In this document: positions 36,461 through 45,459 of the stretch, piece after piece
Position numbering within the stretch: the stretch's first letter is position 1
How the letters are laid out: each line of letters starts with the position of its first letter
DNA from: Chthonomonadales bacterium
GTDB lineage: Bacteria; Armatimonadota; Chthonomonadetes; Chthonomonadales; CAJBBX01
Assembly: GCA_013360745.1 (NCBI GenBank)
Contig: JABWBA010000017.1
Location: 1-48,031, forward strand
Direction: 5' to 3'
DNA: 48,031 bases
Notes under the pieces: generated by a model
Told to the model about the DNA's origin: nothing
What the model saw: only the letters and a program-made list of their open reading frames with translations
Database searches by the model: none
Translations under genes and position numbers: made by a program

Positions 36461-36509
36461 CTGCGTTAGGAAGAGCCGGGCAGTACACGCGATCGATATG
36501 CGCGACTTA

Positions 36510-36527
36510 TTGTGAAATATGTCGCAA
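36510..36527. promoter_or_regulatory. Rex- or CRP/FNR-like palindrome upstream of hox
   Basis: TTGTGAA-ATAT-GTCGCAA is a near-perfect inverted repeat. The Rex consensus TTGTGAA-N4-TTCACAA is matched in the left arm fully and in the right arm at five of seven bases; a CRP-type TGTGA-N6-TCACA is matched at nine of ten. It sits six bases before the -35. Confidence 0.5.
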
Positions 36528-36533
36528 ATAGTG

Positions 36534-36564
36534 TTGCTACACCCCACCTCTATTATGGTATAGT
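36534..36564 (+). promoter_or_regulatory. hox-hyp operon promoter
   Basis: TTGCTA (36534-36539) and TATAGT (36559-36564) are 19 bases apart, slightly long, but the -10 is extended (TGGTATAGT). Transcription would start near 36571. Confidence 0.55.
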
Positions 36565-36812
36565 GTCTGTACATGCGAGGCCCAGGTGTGAGGTGAGGGA
36601 GTGTACGCGGAGATTGCGCACGTAGTCACAGACCCATCAACGAACCGATACACCAACAGTCAGCGCTGGAATCGGCGTTCTAATACGGCCGTTTACGAAC
36701 CCGACAGCGCTTCCATCAACCACCAAGTCTGCGTCCGATCCCCCATCCAACTGTTGGGATCCACTCCCGATGTCGCCTCAACTCCTTGGCGCCCTATACA
36801 AGGGAGGAACCC

Positions 36813-37340
36813 ATGACCCCCGTTGCCGTGCCAGAGGTTACCGTACCGAAGGAGCCGTCATCGCGCGCGGCCCCCCGTGCGGATAATCGGTTGAAGATGC
36901 TCGAGGCTACGATGAAGAGGCATCAATACCAGGCGGACGCCCTCATCGAAGTCTTACACACGGCGCAAGAGCTGTTTGGTTGTCTTGAAGATGACATGCT
37001 CACCCATGTTGCGCGCAGCCTGAAGGTGCCGCCAAGCCGCGTCTATGGTGTTGCGACCTTCTACCACTTCTTTACTCTCAAACCCCACGGCGAGCACACC
37101 TGCGTGGTGTGCATGGGGACCGCCTGCTACGTCAAAGGCGCCGCGGCTCTCGTGTCCGCCATCGAAGATCTGGCCGGGATCAAAGCCGGCGAAACGACTC
37201 CCGACGGCAAGTTGTCCCTGATCACGGCCCGCTGTCTCGGCGCGTGCGGTATCGCGCCGGCGGTGGTCCTTGATGGCGAGGTGCTGGGATACGAAACCCC
37301 CGAATCGCTGTGCAATCGGGTGAAAGGCTGGCTAACCTGA
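36813..37340 (+). CDS. hoxE: Bidirectional hydrogenase diaphorase subunit HoxE
   Basis: HoxE is the NuoE-like subunit of the NAD(P)-linked [NiFe] hydrogenase. The ATG 36813 follows AGGGAGGA. The 175-residue protein has an extended N-terminus, the helical NuoE domain ([32 protein letters not shown]), and the thioredoxin-like [2Fe-2S] fold. Its ligands are Cys100, Cys105, Cys141 and Cys145 (CMGTAC and CLGAC), the canonical C-x4-C-x35-C-x3-C. hoxF starts after one base. It is the first gene of the operon. Confidence 0.95.
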   Translation: MTPVAVPEVTVPKEPSSRAAPRADNRLKMLEATMKRHQYQADALIEVLHTAQELFGCLEDDMLTHVARSLKVPPSRVYGVATFYHFFTLKPHGEHTCVVCMGTACYVKGAAALVSAIEDLAGIKAGETTPDGKLSLITARCLGACGIAPAVVLDGEVLGYETPESLCNRVKGWLT

Positions 37341-37341
37341 C

Positions 37342-38988
37342 ATGGATACAACCGATCTATTGGAGATCGCTGAACGTGAACGTGCCGCACGGACTCCGCG
37401 GCGACTCCGATGTTGTACTGCGGCGGGCTGCCTCTCTCAGAACGGCCAGGCGCTCAAGGCCGCGCTCATTGAGGCGGTGAAGACCGCAGGACTCACCGAC
37501 AGCGTCGAGGTCGTCGGTGTTGGTTGTATGGGGCTGTGCAGCCAGGGCCCCCTGGTCCAGGTCGATCCGGACGGTCCCCTCTACGAAAAGGTGACCCCCG
37601 ATCAAGCGCCTGCGATCGTGGCGGCCCTCAACGAGCCGAGCGCTCCTGCGGATGACGTTCGCGTGGGCGACCCAACCCACCCGTTTTTCGCCAAACAGGT
37701 GCCTGTGGTGCTTCAGAACAGCGGAAAGATCAATCCCGAGCGCATTGAGTCCTATATCGAGGTGGGCGGATACCAGGCTCTCTGTACGGCAGTACGGGAG
37801 ATGCAGCCATTAGAAGTCTGCGAACTGATTACGGCCAGCGGTCTCCGAGGTCGCGGAGGCGCTGGCTACCCGACCGGTTTGAAATGGTCCACTGTCGCCA
37901 AGACCGAGTCGGACCGGAAGTTCGTGGTATGCAATGCCGATGAAGGCGATCCGGGCGCCTTCATGGACCGGTCCGTTCTCGAAAGCGATCCGCACCGAAT
38001 CATCGAAGGCATGGCGATCGCCGCCTATGCCGTAGGGGCTAGCCAGGGCTTCGTCTATGTCCGGGGTGAGTATCCGCTAGCCATCAGCCGCTTGAAGACA
38101 GCCATCAGCCAGGCACGCCGCCTCGGTGTTCTGGGAGCGGGCGTCTTCGAGACACGGTTCGACTTCCGGGTAGATATCCGAATCGGCGCGGGCGCCTTCG
38201 TCTGCGGGGAAGAGACCGCGCTGATGCGCTCGATCGAAGGTCACCGCGGCACCCCCAGACCACGTCCTCCATTCCCCGCAGCGAAAGGTCTCTGGGGGTG
38301 CCCGACGCTGATCAACAATGTTGAAACATTGGCCAACATACCCGCGATCGTCGCCAATGGGCCTGAGTGGTTTGCAGGCCTCGGCACGGGAAAGAGCGCG
38401 GGAACGAAGGTGTTCGCTCTGGCCGGCAAGATCAAGAACACGGGTTTGATCGAAGTGCCCATGGGTACGACACTACGCACCATCGTCGAGGAGATGGGTG
38501 GAGGAGTTCCGGGCGGCGGTTCGGTCAAGGCAGTGCAGACCGGTGGTCCATCGGGAGGATGCATCCCGGCCGAGCACCTCGATACACCCGTCGATTACGA
38601 ATCGCTTGCTCAGCTCGGTTCGATCATGGGCTCAGGCGGCATGATCGTAATGGATGAAAGCGATAATATGGTCGACGTCGCACGGTTCTTCATGGAGTTC
38701 TGCATGGATGAATCCTGCGGCAAGTGTGTACCGTGCAGGGCCGGCACCGTACAGATCCATCACCTCCTCACCAAACTCCGATCCGGTAAAGGCACCGCGC
38801 GGGATCTCGATGTGCTGCGTGAACTCTGCGAGATGGTTAAGCAGACCAGTCTGTGCGGTTTGGGCCAGTCTGCGCCCAATCCGGTCCTCAGCACACTGCG
38901 GTATTTCCACAATGAGTACGATACGCTGCTCAATGACCCGATGACACCAGCAACCAAGCCGCTGCAGACGTCAACAGAGACGAGGTGA
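37342..38988 (+). CDS. hoxF: Bidirectional hydrogenase NAD(P)H-binding diaphorase subunit HoxF
   Basis: HoxF carries FMN and the NAD(P)H site, exchanging electrons with the hydrogenase. The 548 residues comprise an N-terminal thioredoxin-like [2Fe-2S] domain (Cys25, 30, 62, 66), the NuoF core with the Gly-rich nucleotide loop [14 protein letters not shown] and the FMN motif [14 protein letters not shown], a SLBB-type segment, and a 4Fe-4S site ([13 protein letters not shown] at about 458-470 with a fourth Cys in TSLCGLGQ). It starts one base after hoxE; the stop overlaps a GTG before hoxU. Confidence 0.97.
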   Translation: MDTTDLLEIAERERAARTPRRLRCCTAAGCLSQNGQALKAALIEAVKTAGLTDSVEVVGVGCMGLCSQGPLVQVDPDGPLYEKVTPDQAPAIVAALNEPSAPADDVRVGDPTHPFFAKQVPVVLQNSGKINPERIESYIEVGGYQALCTAVREMQPLEVCELITASGLRGRGGAGYPTGLKWSTVAKTESDRKFVVCNADEGDPGAFMDRSVLESDPHRIIEGMAIAAYAVGASQGFVYVRGEYPLAISRLKTAISQARRLGVLGAGVFETRFDFRVDIRIGAGAFVCGEETALMRSIEGHRGTPRPRPPFPAAKGLWGCPTLINNVETLANIPAIVANGPEWFAGLGTGKSAGTKVFALAGKIKNTGLIEVPMGTTLRTIVEEMGGGVPGGGSVKAVQTGGPSGGCIPAEHLDTPVDYESLAQLGSIMGSGGMIVMDESDNMVDVARFFMEFCMDESCGKCVPCRAGTVQIHHLLTKLRSGKGTARDLDVLRELCEMVKQTSLCGLGQSAPNPVLSTLRYFHNEYDTLLNDPMTPATKPLQTSTETR

Positions 38989-38993
38989 GACAG

Positions 38994-39710
38994 ATGGCAG
39001 TCAAAACCCTGACAATCGACGGTAAGCATGTCTCGGCTAGAGATGACCAGACGATCCTCCAGACCGCTCGCGAAGCGGGCATACGTATTCCCACGCTTTG
39101 CGATCTGCCTGGCGTCGGCCCCCTCGGCGCTTGCAGGTTATGCCTGGTCGAAGTAACCGGTGTGCCGAAACTCCTTCCTGCATGCGTCACGGTCGTACAG
39201 GAAGGGATGGAAGTCCAGACCAACACCGAACGGCTGCGACGATACCGATTGATGATCGTGGAACTTCTCTTCGCCGAACGGAACCATGTCTGTTCCGTCT
39301 GCGTGGCCAACAATCACTGTGAGCTGCAGGATCGGGCTATGGAGATCGGCATGACCCATAGCCGGTTCGCATACCAGTTTCCGAAGCTCGATGTGGATAC
39401 CACCCACGGCAGATTCGGCATCGACCACAACCGCTGTATCCTCTGCTCACGGTGCGTGCGCGTATGTGACGAGATCGAAGGCGCCCATACATGGGATGTC
39501 TCGGGGCGCGGCGCCAATGCCCGGGTGATCACCGATATGAACGTCCCATGGGGCGAGGCCGCAAGCTGCACCTCCTGCGGCAAATGCGTGCAGGCCTGTC
39601 CCACGGGCGCTATCTTCCGAATCGGCGCTACCGTCGCTGAACTTGAGAAGGACCGTACACAGCTCTCGTTCATCGTCAATGCGCGGGAGAATAAACAATG
39701 GCTCGGATGA
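38994..39710 (+). CDS. hoxU: Bidirectional hydrogenase iron-sulfur subunit HoxU
   Basis: HoxU wires electrons from the diaphorase to the hydrogenase module; it resembles the N-terminus of NuoG. The 238-residue product (ATG 38994 after GAGGTGA) has a plant-type [2Fe-2S] ferredoxin domain ([26 protein letters not shown]), the His/Cys cluster region ([14 protein letters not shown]), and two 4Fe-4S motifs ([23 protein letters not shown]). It overlaps hoxY by 13 bases. A GTG at 38985 is an alternative start. Confidence 0.97.
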   Translation: MAVKTLTIDGKHVSARDDQTILQTAREAGIRIPTLCDLPGVGPLGACRLCLVEVTGVPKLLPACVTVVQEGMEVQTNTERLRRYRLMIVELLFAERNHVCSVCVANNHCELQDRAMEIGMTHSRFAYQFPKLDVDTTHGRFGIDHNRCILCSRCVRVCDEIEGAHTWDVSGRGANARVITDMNVPWGEAASCTSCGKCVQACPTGAIFRIGATVAELEKDRTQLSFIVNARENKQWLG

Positions 39711-40240
39711 AAGTCGCCACAGTATGGTTCGGCGGATGTTCTGGCTGCCACATGTCCTTTTTGGACCTCGATGAGTTCTTGATCGACCTCGCGGCCCAGG
39801 TTGACATCGTCTACAGCCCGGTAGCCGACGTGAAGGAGTATCCATCCCACGTGGATATATGCCTGATCGAAGGCGCTGTCGCCAATGACGAGCATGTCGA
39901 GCTCGCGCACTTGATCCGCCAGAATACCGATATCATCATCGCGTTCGGCGATTGTGCGGTCACGGGCAATGTCACCGCGATGCGAAACCCGCTCGGGACG
40001 ATAGAACCCATTCTTCAGAAGGTGTACGTGGAAGCTGCGACACTGCATGGCCGCATCCCGTTCGAGAAAGGGATCGTTCCCCAGCTGCTCGACCGGGTCC
40101 TTCCACTGCATCAAGTGATCGAGGTTGACGCCTATTTGCCCGGCTGCCCACCACCAGCCGAACGCATCAAGGCAGTCCTCGTCAAGGCCTTGTCCGGAGA
40201 ACCCCTCACTCTGGAAGGCTCCGATCTCAAGCCCGGTTAG
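39698..40240 (+). CDS. hoxY: [NiFe] hydrogenase small subunit HoxY
   Basis: HoxY is the short small subunit with one proximal 4Fe-4S cluster. In 180 residues the ligands are Cys14 and Cys17 ([10 protein letters not shown]), Cys86 (FGDCAVTGN) and Cys150 ([11 protein letters not shown]). The absence of a signal peptide fits a soluble cytoplasmic group 3d enzyme. The start overlaps hoxU; hoxH follows after 18 bases. Confidence 0.97.
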   Translation: MARMKVATVWFGGCSGCHMSFLDLDEFLIDLAAQVDIVYSPVADVKEYPSHVDICLIEGAVANDEHVELAHLIRQNTDIIIAFGDCAVTGNVTAMRNPLGTIEPILQKVYVEAATLHGRIPFEKGIVPQLLDRVLPLHQVIEVDAYLPGCPPPAERIKAVLVKALSGEPLTLEGSDLKPG

Positions 40241-40258
40241 CAAGGACGGAGAACAGCC

Positions 40259-41680
40259 ATGCAACAGCGTATAGTCATCGATCCTGTTACGCGCATCGAA
40301 GGTCACGCCAAGATCAGCATCTTCCTTGACAATGAGGGACAGGTGTCTGACGCACGCTTCCATGTCACCGAGTATCGGGGCTTCGAACGCTTCTGCGAAG
40401 GGCGCCCCTTCTGGGAAATGCCCGGCATCACGGCTCGAATCTGCGGCATCTGCCCTATCAGCCATATCCTGGCGTCCGCCAAAGCCGGCGATGGCATTCT
40501 GGCCGTCCAGGTCTCGCCAACCGCAAACAAGCTCCGCCGCCTAATGAACCTGGGGCAGATCACCCAGTCGCACGCCCTCAGCTTCTTCCATCTGAGCGCG
40601 CCCGACTTCCTTCTGGGTTTCGATAGTGATCCAGCAACTCGTAACGTCTTCGGCCTGATCAAGGAAAACGCAGACCTCGCCCGACGGGGTATTCGGCTTC
40701 GGCAGTTCGGGCAGGATATCATCCGCCTGCTCGGGGGCAGCAAGATTCATCCAGCCTGGGCCACACCGGGGGGCGTTCGATCCGCCTTGACGGAGGAAGC
40801 GCGCGACGACATACGCGCACGGCTCCCGGAGGCATTTGAGACGACGCAGATCGCCCTCGATCTCTTCCAGGAGATCCTGGAGAAGTTCGGCCACGAGGCC
40901 CATGTGTTCGGCAACTTCCCCAGTTTGTACATGGGTCTGGTTGCGCCCGACGGTTCCTGGGAACATCACGACGGCCACATACGCTTTGTCGACAGCGCCC
41001 GCAACACGATCGCGGATCATCTGGACGCAAAGGATTATCAACAGTACATCGGCGAGGCCGTAGAGCCATGGTCGTATTTGAAGTTCCCCTACTACAAGCC
41101 GATGGGCTATCCGGATGGCATCTATCGTGTTGGGCCTCTCGCGCGACTGAACGTTTGCGAGCGGATGGGCACGCCCCGCGCGGACGCGGAACTGGCTGCC
41201 TTTCGGGATGCCCATGGCGCCGTGAACTCCTCGTTCCTGTATCATCAAGCGCGTCTGATCGAAATCCTATGCGCGCTCGAGCATATTGAGATGCTGATCG
41301 AGGATCCGGATCTACGTGGGGACAGGCTGCGAGCCGATGCCGGGGTCAACTCTCTAGAATCCGTCGGAGTCAGCGAAGCCCCTCGGGGTACGTTGTTCCA
41401 CCATTACAAAGTGGATCCGAACGGCCGTCTGACCTATGTCAACCTGATCATCTCGACCGGCCAGAACAACGTCGCCATGAACCGAACCGTGGCTCAGATC
41501 GCTCGCCACTATATCCACGGTCCGGAAGTCAAGGAAGGTCTTCTGAACCGCGTCGAAGCCGGTATACGTTGCTTCGATCCGTGCCTTAGCTGCTCGACAC
41601 ACGCCCTTGGCGCTATGCCCATACAGCTGCAGATCACCGATCATCACGGCGATGTCATCCGTGAGCTTCGGCGCGACTGA
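40259..41680 (+). CDS. hoxH: [NiFe] hydrogenase large subunit HoxH
   Basis: HoxH carries the Ni-Fe(CN)2CO active site that interconverts H2 and protons. The 473 residues show the L1 signature [12 protein letters not shown] with Cys62 and Cys65, and the C-terminal DPCLSCSTH with Cys442 and Cys445. Proteolytic maturation would cut after His448, releasing a 25-residue tail ([10 protein letters not shown]...); the protease gene is next. The N-terminal [13 protein letters not shown] is typical. Together with HoxEFUY it marks a group 3d NAD-linked hydrogenase. Confidence 0.97.
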   Translation: MQQRIVIDPVTRIEGHAKISIFLDNEGQVSDARFHVTEYRGFERFCEGRPFWEMPGITARICGICPISHILASAKAGDGILAVQVSPTANKLRRLMNLGQITQSHALSFFHLSAPDFLLGFDSDPATRNVFGLIKENADLARRGIRLRQFGQDIIRLLGGSKIHPAWATPGGVRSALTEEARDDIRARLPEAFETTQIALDLFQEILEKFGHEAHVFGNFPSLYMGLVAPDGSWEHHDGHIRFVDSARNTIADHLDAKDYQQYIGEAVEPWSYLKFPYYKPMGYPDGIYRVGPLARLNVCERMGTPRADAELAAFRDAHGAVNSSFLYHQARLIEILCALEHIEMLIEDPDLRGDRLRADAGVNSLESVGVSEAPRGTLFHHYKVDPNGRLTYVNLIISTGQNNVAMNRTVAQIARHYIHGPEVKEGLLNRVEAGIRCFDPCLSCSTHALGAMPIQLQITDHHGDVIRELRRD

Positions 41681-42161
41681 GTTCGATACAACCTGCGAGG
41701 AGCCGTCACCATGTGGCGGCTCCTTGATCGTCACGATCGGCAACGAACTCCGTTCGGACGATGGTATTGGCCACGTTGTCGGGCGCCTGATCGCCGATGC
41801 CCTACCCGAAGATTGTACGTTGATGCCAACCCATCAGCTGTTGCCGGATCTCGCAGCGGATATAGCGCGGTACGACCGCGTCATCTTCGTCGACGCTCGG
41901 CTGCCAGATGATGATCCGGAGGTCCATGTCTACACCATCGAACCGGCGTCCGAGGATACACCCCTCGGCCATGCCGTCTCGCCGGCGCATCTCATTGCGA
42001 TGACCCATGCGCTCTACGACCATGCGCCTCTCGCCGTCGTTATGTCGCTGCCGACAGCGAGCTTCGACTACGGTTTTGAGTTGTCGCCTATCGCACGACG
42101 CGGCGCCCATAGGGCAGCGGAACTACTGCTGCGAATGATCAGCAAGGAATACGGAGGCTGA
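41652..42161 (+). CDS. hoxW: Hydrogenase maturation protease (HoxW-type)
   Basis: The protein trims the HoxH C-terminus once nickel is inserted. The core [18 protein letters not shown] opens the fold and carries the first nickel-binding Glu; the following FVDARLPDD supplies the second acidic ligand and the [11 protein letters not shown] region the His. The start is doubtful. ATG 41652 (169 residues) overlaps hoxH by 29 bases; TTG 41724 (145 residues) begins right at the core. A strong ribosome site GAGGAG (41697-41702) is followed at eight bases by an ATG (41711), but that ATG is in another frame. Identity is firm, start not. Confidence 0.88.
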   Translation: MSSVSFGATEFDTTCEEPSPCGGSLIVTIGNELRSDDGIGHVVGRLIADALPEDCTLMPTHQLLPDLAADIARYDRVIFVDARLPDDDPEVHVYTIEPASEDTPLGHAVSPAHLIAMTHALYDHAPLAVVMSLPTASFDYGFELSPIARRGAHRAAELLLRMISKEYGG

Positions 42162-42169
42162 GCCTCGAC

Positions 42170-42511
42170 ATGCACGAACTCGGGATCATGGACTCGATCC
42201 TAAGAACCGCGTTTGAACGATCTGAGGAAGCCGGTGCGAGCAGGATACACCGGATTACCCTCACGATCGGCAGCCTCTCCGGCGTCGCACCAGAAGCTCT
42301 GGAGTTCGCATTTGGCGCGCTCACCGTCGATACCGCTGCTGAGGGAGCCACACTGGATATCCGCAGAAACGACGTCAGGATTACCTGTGCTGTCTGCGGC
42401 GCTGAGTACGTGCCCGAAGCTCCTGTAGCTTGTTGCACCGTCTGCGGGTCGCCAGGAGGCGCCATCACCACCGGCCGAGAGATTGAGCTTACATCGCTGG
42501 AGGTATCCTGA
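42170..42511 (+). CDS. hypA: Hydrogenase nickel chaperone HypA
   Basis: HypA passes nickel to the hydrogenase precursor with HypB. It has 113 residues. The N-terminal MHE provides the nickel-binding His2, and the zinc site is Cys73, Cys76, Cys89 and Cys92 (TCAVCG, CTVCG). It starts eight bases after the protease stop and is followed four bases later by hypB. Confidence 0.96.
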   Translation: MHELGIMDSILRTAFERSEEAGASRIHRITLTIGSLSGVAPEALEFAFGALTVDTAAEGATLDIRRNDVRITCAVCGAEYVPEAPVACCTVCGSPGGAITTGREIELTSLEVS

Positions 42512-42515
42512 GATT

Positions 42516-43196
42516 ATGACGGCAACCCGAACGATCGAAATACACGAAGCGGTGCTGGACAAGAACAGGGCGATCGCGGAGCAGAACCGAGCGCTCCTTG
42601 CCACGAGCAATGCATTGGCGATCAACCTCATGTCCTCGCCGGGCTCCGGGAAGACGAGCCTCCTCGAACGGACCCTGACGGAGCTTTCGGAGGCTATCTC
42701 GATCGGCGTCATCGTCGGCGACCTGGCTACGGATAACGATGGACGCCGGCTCGGCGGACGAAACGCGCAGGTTATTCAGATAACCACCGGTGATATCTGC
42801 CATCTCGACGCGTCCATGGTAGGCACGGCGCTGGCGAGTTTCGATCCAGTCCCAAACCTCGTATTCATTGAGAACGTCGGCAACATGGTCTGCCCTGCGG
42901 CATTCGACCTGGGCGAGAGAGTGCGCGTCGCCCTCCTGTCGGTCACCGAAGGGGAGGACAAGCCCCTCAAATACCCAACCTTGTTCCGCACCGCGGACGC
43001 TGTAATCGTAACGAAACTCGACATCGCAGAAGTGTGCGAGTTCGATGCAGAGGCAGCGCGAGCTAATATTGTCGCCACAGCCCCGAACGCCGTTACGTTC
43101 TGGTTATCGGTTCGCACAGGTGCAGGCATGGAAGCGTGGTACCAATGGCTGCGCGATCATGTTGGGGAGAGAACAGCGCATGGCGACGCAATATAA
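42516..43196 (+). CDS. hypB: Hydrogenase nickel insertion GTPase HypB
   Basis: HypB drives nickel delivery by GTP hydrolysis. The 226-residue product (ATG 42516) has the P-loop SPGSGKTS (Gly43-Thr47), the switch region VGDLATDNDGRRL, the metal site Cys95-His96 (GDICHLDA) with Cys126 (NMVCPAAFDLGE), and the base motif VTKLDIAE. It lacks the N-terminal CxxCGC high-affinity site and any His-rich stretch, so it would not store nickel. It overlaps the malic enzyme start by 17 bases. Confidence 0.96.
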   Translation: MTATRTIEIHEAVLDKNRAIAEQNRALLATSNALAINLMSSPGSGKTSLLERTLTELSEAISIGVIVGDLATDNDGRRLGGRNAQVIQITTGDICHLDASMVGTALASFDPVPNLVFIENVGNMVCPAAFDLGERVRVALLSVTEGEDKPLKYPTLFRTADAVIVTKLDIAEVCEFDAEAARANIVATAPNAVTFWLSVRTGAGMEAWYQWLRDHVGERTAHGDAI

Positions 43197-45459
43197 CGAT
43201 GCCCTTGACTACCACAGCCGCCCGACGACAGGCAAGATCGAGATCGTATCGTCGAAACCGTGCGAAACGCAACGGGACCTATCGTTCGCCTATACACCCG
43301 GCGTAGCCGTACCATGCCTCCGCATCGCCGCCGATCCTGAGGAAGCCTACCGCTATACGACGAAATCGAATCTCGTCGCTGTGATCACGAACGGTACGGC
43401 CGTCCTTGGTCTCGGCAACATCGGAGCTCTGGCCGGCAAACCGGTCATGGAAGGCAAAGCTGTCCTCTTCAAGCGTTTTGCCGATGTCAACGCGATCGAT
43501 CTAGAAGTCTCGACGGAGGATCCGGAAGAGTTCATCCGCACTGTTCGCTTGCTCGAGGCGAGCTTCGGCGGCATCAATCTTGAGGATATCCGAGCCCCCG
43601 ATTGTTTCGAGATCGAGCGTCGGCTCTCGGACGATTGCAGCATCCCCGTATTCCACGACGATCAGCATGGCACCGCGATCATCTCTGGAGCCGCGCTGAT
43701 CAATGCCCTCGACCTCTGTGGAAAGCAGATCGAAGGCATTCGTATCGTCTTCCTCGGCGCCGGCGCCGCTGCGATCGCGACCGCCAGGTTCTATCGGCTG
43801 TTGGGTGCGCGGCAGGAGAACATCGTCGTCTGTGATCGGGCAGGCGTCATCCATGCCGACCGGGGCGACGATCTGCATCCTGCGAAGCGGGAGTTTGCCC
43901 TGAAAACGGATATCCGCACGCCCGAGGAGGCATGTGCCGACGCCGACGTCGTCGTCGGATTATCCGCTCCTGGTGCGATCACCGCGAGTATGCTGGAGCG
44001 GATGGCGAACCGGCCCATCGTTTTCGCCCTGGCGAATCCTGATCCGGAGATCACGTACGACGAAGCCCGGGCCACACGGCCCGACGCGATCATCGCGACC
44101 GGACGGTCCGATTTCCCCAATCAAGTCAATAACGTACTCGGATTTCCGTTTATCTTCCGAGGGGCTCTGGACGTCCGCGCAAGATCGATCAACGAAGCGA
44201 TGAAGGTCGCTGCTGCACAAGCCCTGGCGCGCCTAGCCCGCGAGGATGTGCCCGACTCCGTCATCAGCGCGTATGGCGTTCCCTCACTTCGCTTCGGGCC
44301 GGATTACCTCATCCCAAAACCATTCGATCCGCGGGCCCTCCTCTGGATCGCCCCTGCGATCGCCAGCGCGGCTATGGAATCAGGTGTGGCCCGCATCCAG
44401 CTCGACCTCGATCGCTATCGCGAGGAGTTAGAGGCGCGCATGGGCAAGGGCCGCGAGATGATGCGCGTGGTGATGAATAAGGCGCGCCGCGCGCCACGGC
44501 GCGTCCTGCTGGTCAACGGTGAACATGAAAAGATGATCCGCGCTGCCCACCAACTCCGCGATGAAGGGCTCGCTCTGCCGATCCTACTGGCGGACCCCGC
44601 GGCCGTTGCCGCGAAAGCGCGCGAAATCCAGATCAACTGCGAGGGTATCACCGTGGTCGATCCGGCGGAACCAGACCTGCGGAGACGGTGTGCAGAGCGG
44701 CTTCTCGAACGGCGGTGGCGGAAGGGTATCACCAGGACCGAGGCGGACGAACTCCTCGCAATACCGAGTTATATGGGCGCGGCGATGCTGGATCTCGGAG
44801 AAGCCGATACGCTTGTAACCGGTCTCCGATCGAACTACGCCGACGCATTGCGGCCGATGCTCCAGATCATCCGTGCCTTGCCGGATTGCTCCATTGCCGC
44901 CGGAGTCTTCTTGATCGCGACTCGCCGGGATGTTCTGTTCTTCGCGGACGCCTCGGTCAATATCGATCCGGAGCCCGATACTCTGGCGAACATCGCGATT
45001 CGAACTGCAACACTCGCACAGGACTTCGATGTCGAACCTCGGATCGCAATGATCAGTTTTTCCGATTTCGGCAGTGTACGGCATCCGAGATCGGAGAAGG
45101 TGCGCCAGGCTGTCGATCTCGTTCGAACCCGCCGCCCGGATCTGACGATCGATGGCGAGATGTCGGCCTCGACCGCACTATCGGAGCCTGCGCTATCCAA
45201 CCGATACCCCAACAACCAGCTCCGGCACAGGGCGAACGTCCTGATCTTCCCCAGCCTGGAGGCCGGGACCGTTGCGTCTCATATCGTCCAGCGTCTCGGC
45301 GACGCGACGCTGATCGGTCCGATCCTCGTCGGCATGCGTAAGGCGGTCCACGTATTGATGCGTGGCGCCGAGGTCCAGGATATCGTCAATCTTGCCGCTA
45401 TCGGCGTTGTTCAGGCGCTTCAGCGGGAGGAGGGCGGCCGATCTGCGGTCAACCGTTGA
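43180..45459 (+). CDS. maeB: NADP-type malic enzyme with C-terminal phosphotransacetylase-like domain
   Basis: MaeB oxidatively decarboxylates malate to pyruvate, forming NADPH. Start ATG 43180 with GGGGAGAG upstream gives 759 residues, the usual length of the MaeB family. The catalytic domain has the Tyr-containing [12 protein letters not shown], the Lys region [34 protein letters not shown], the Rossmann loop [14 protein letters not shown], and [21 protein letters not shown]. The C-terminal part (about 430-759) resembles phosphotransacetylase ([33 protein letters not shown]), usually without that activity. Unusually it lies between hypB (17-base overlap) and hypF (one-base overlap). Confidence 0.95.
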   Translation: MATQYNDALDYHSRPTTGKIEIVSSKPCETQRDLSFAYTPGVAVPCLRIAADPEEAYRYTTKSNLVAVITNGTAVLGLGNIGALAGKPVMEGKAVLFKRFADVNAIDLEVSTEDPEEFIRTVRLLEASFGGINLEDIRAPDCFEIERRLSDDCSIPVFHDDQHGTAIISGAALINALDLCGKQIEGIRIVFLGAGAAAIATARFYRLLGARQENIVVCDRAGVIHADRGDDLHPAKREFALKTDIRTPEEACADADVVVGLSAPGAITASMLERMANRPIVFALANPDPEITYDEARATRPDAIIATGRSDFPNQVNNVLGFPFIFRGALDVRARSINEAMKVAAAQALARLAREDVPDSVISAYGVPSLRFGPDYLIPKPFDPRALLWIAPAIASAAMESGVARIQLDLDRYREELEARMGKGREMMRVVMNKARRAPRRVLLVNGEHEKMIRAAHQLRDEGLALPILLADPAAVAAKAREIQINCEGITVVDPAEPDLRRRCAERLLERRWRKGITRTEADELLAIPSYMGAAMLDLGEADTLVTGLRSNYADALRPMLQIIRALPDCSIAAGVFLIATRRDVLFFADASVNIDPEPDTLANIAIRTATLAQDFDVEPRIAMISFSDFGSVRHPRSEKVRQAVDLVRTRRPDLTIDGEMSASTALSEPALSNRYPNNQLRHRANVLIFPSLEAGTVASHIVQRLGDATLIGPILVGMRKAVHVLMRGAEVQDIVNLAAIGVVQALQREEGGRSAVNR

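Larger units (their letters stand above)
36461..36812. other. Intergenic region before the hydrogenase operon
   Basis: The 352 bases contain a TTGTGAA-type palindrome (36510-36527), a promoter (36534-36564) and a long untranslated leader of roughly 240 bases. I saw no known riboswitch or strong terminator in the leader and no protein-coding appearance. The ribosome site AGGGAGGA lies just before hoxE. Confidence 0.55.

Noticed and set aside
36601-36816. A 71-codon open frame in the hox leader
   Set aside because: Starts at GTG without a convincing context, biased composition of non-coding DNA, and it runs into the hoxE ribosome site.
39314-40465. A 383-codon open frame antisense to hoxU, hoxY and hoxH
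   Set aside because: It covers strongly conserved hydrogenase genes, shows no family likeness or ribosome site, and is expected as a shadow frame in GC-rich sequence.
43180-45459. Phosphotransacetylase activity for the malic enzyme
   Set aside because: The C-terminal domain is standard in MaeB proteins and generally not active as PTA, so it is not treated as a novel fusion.
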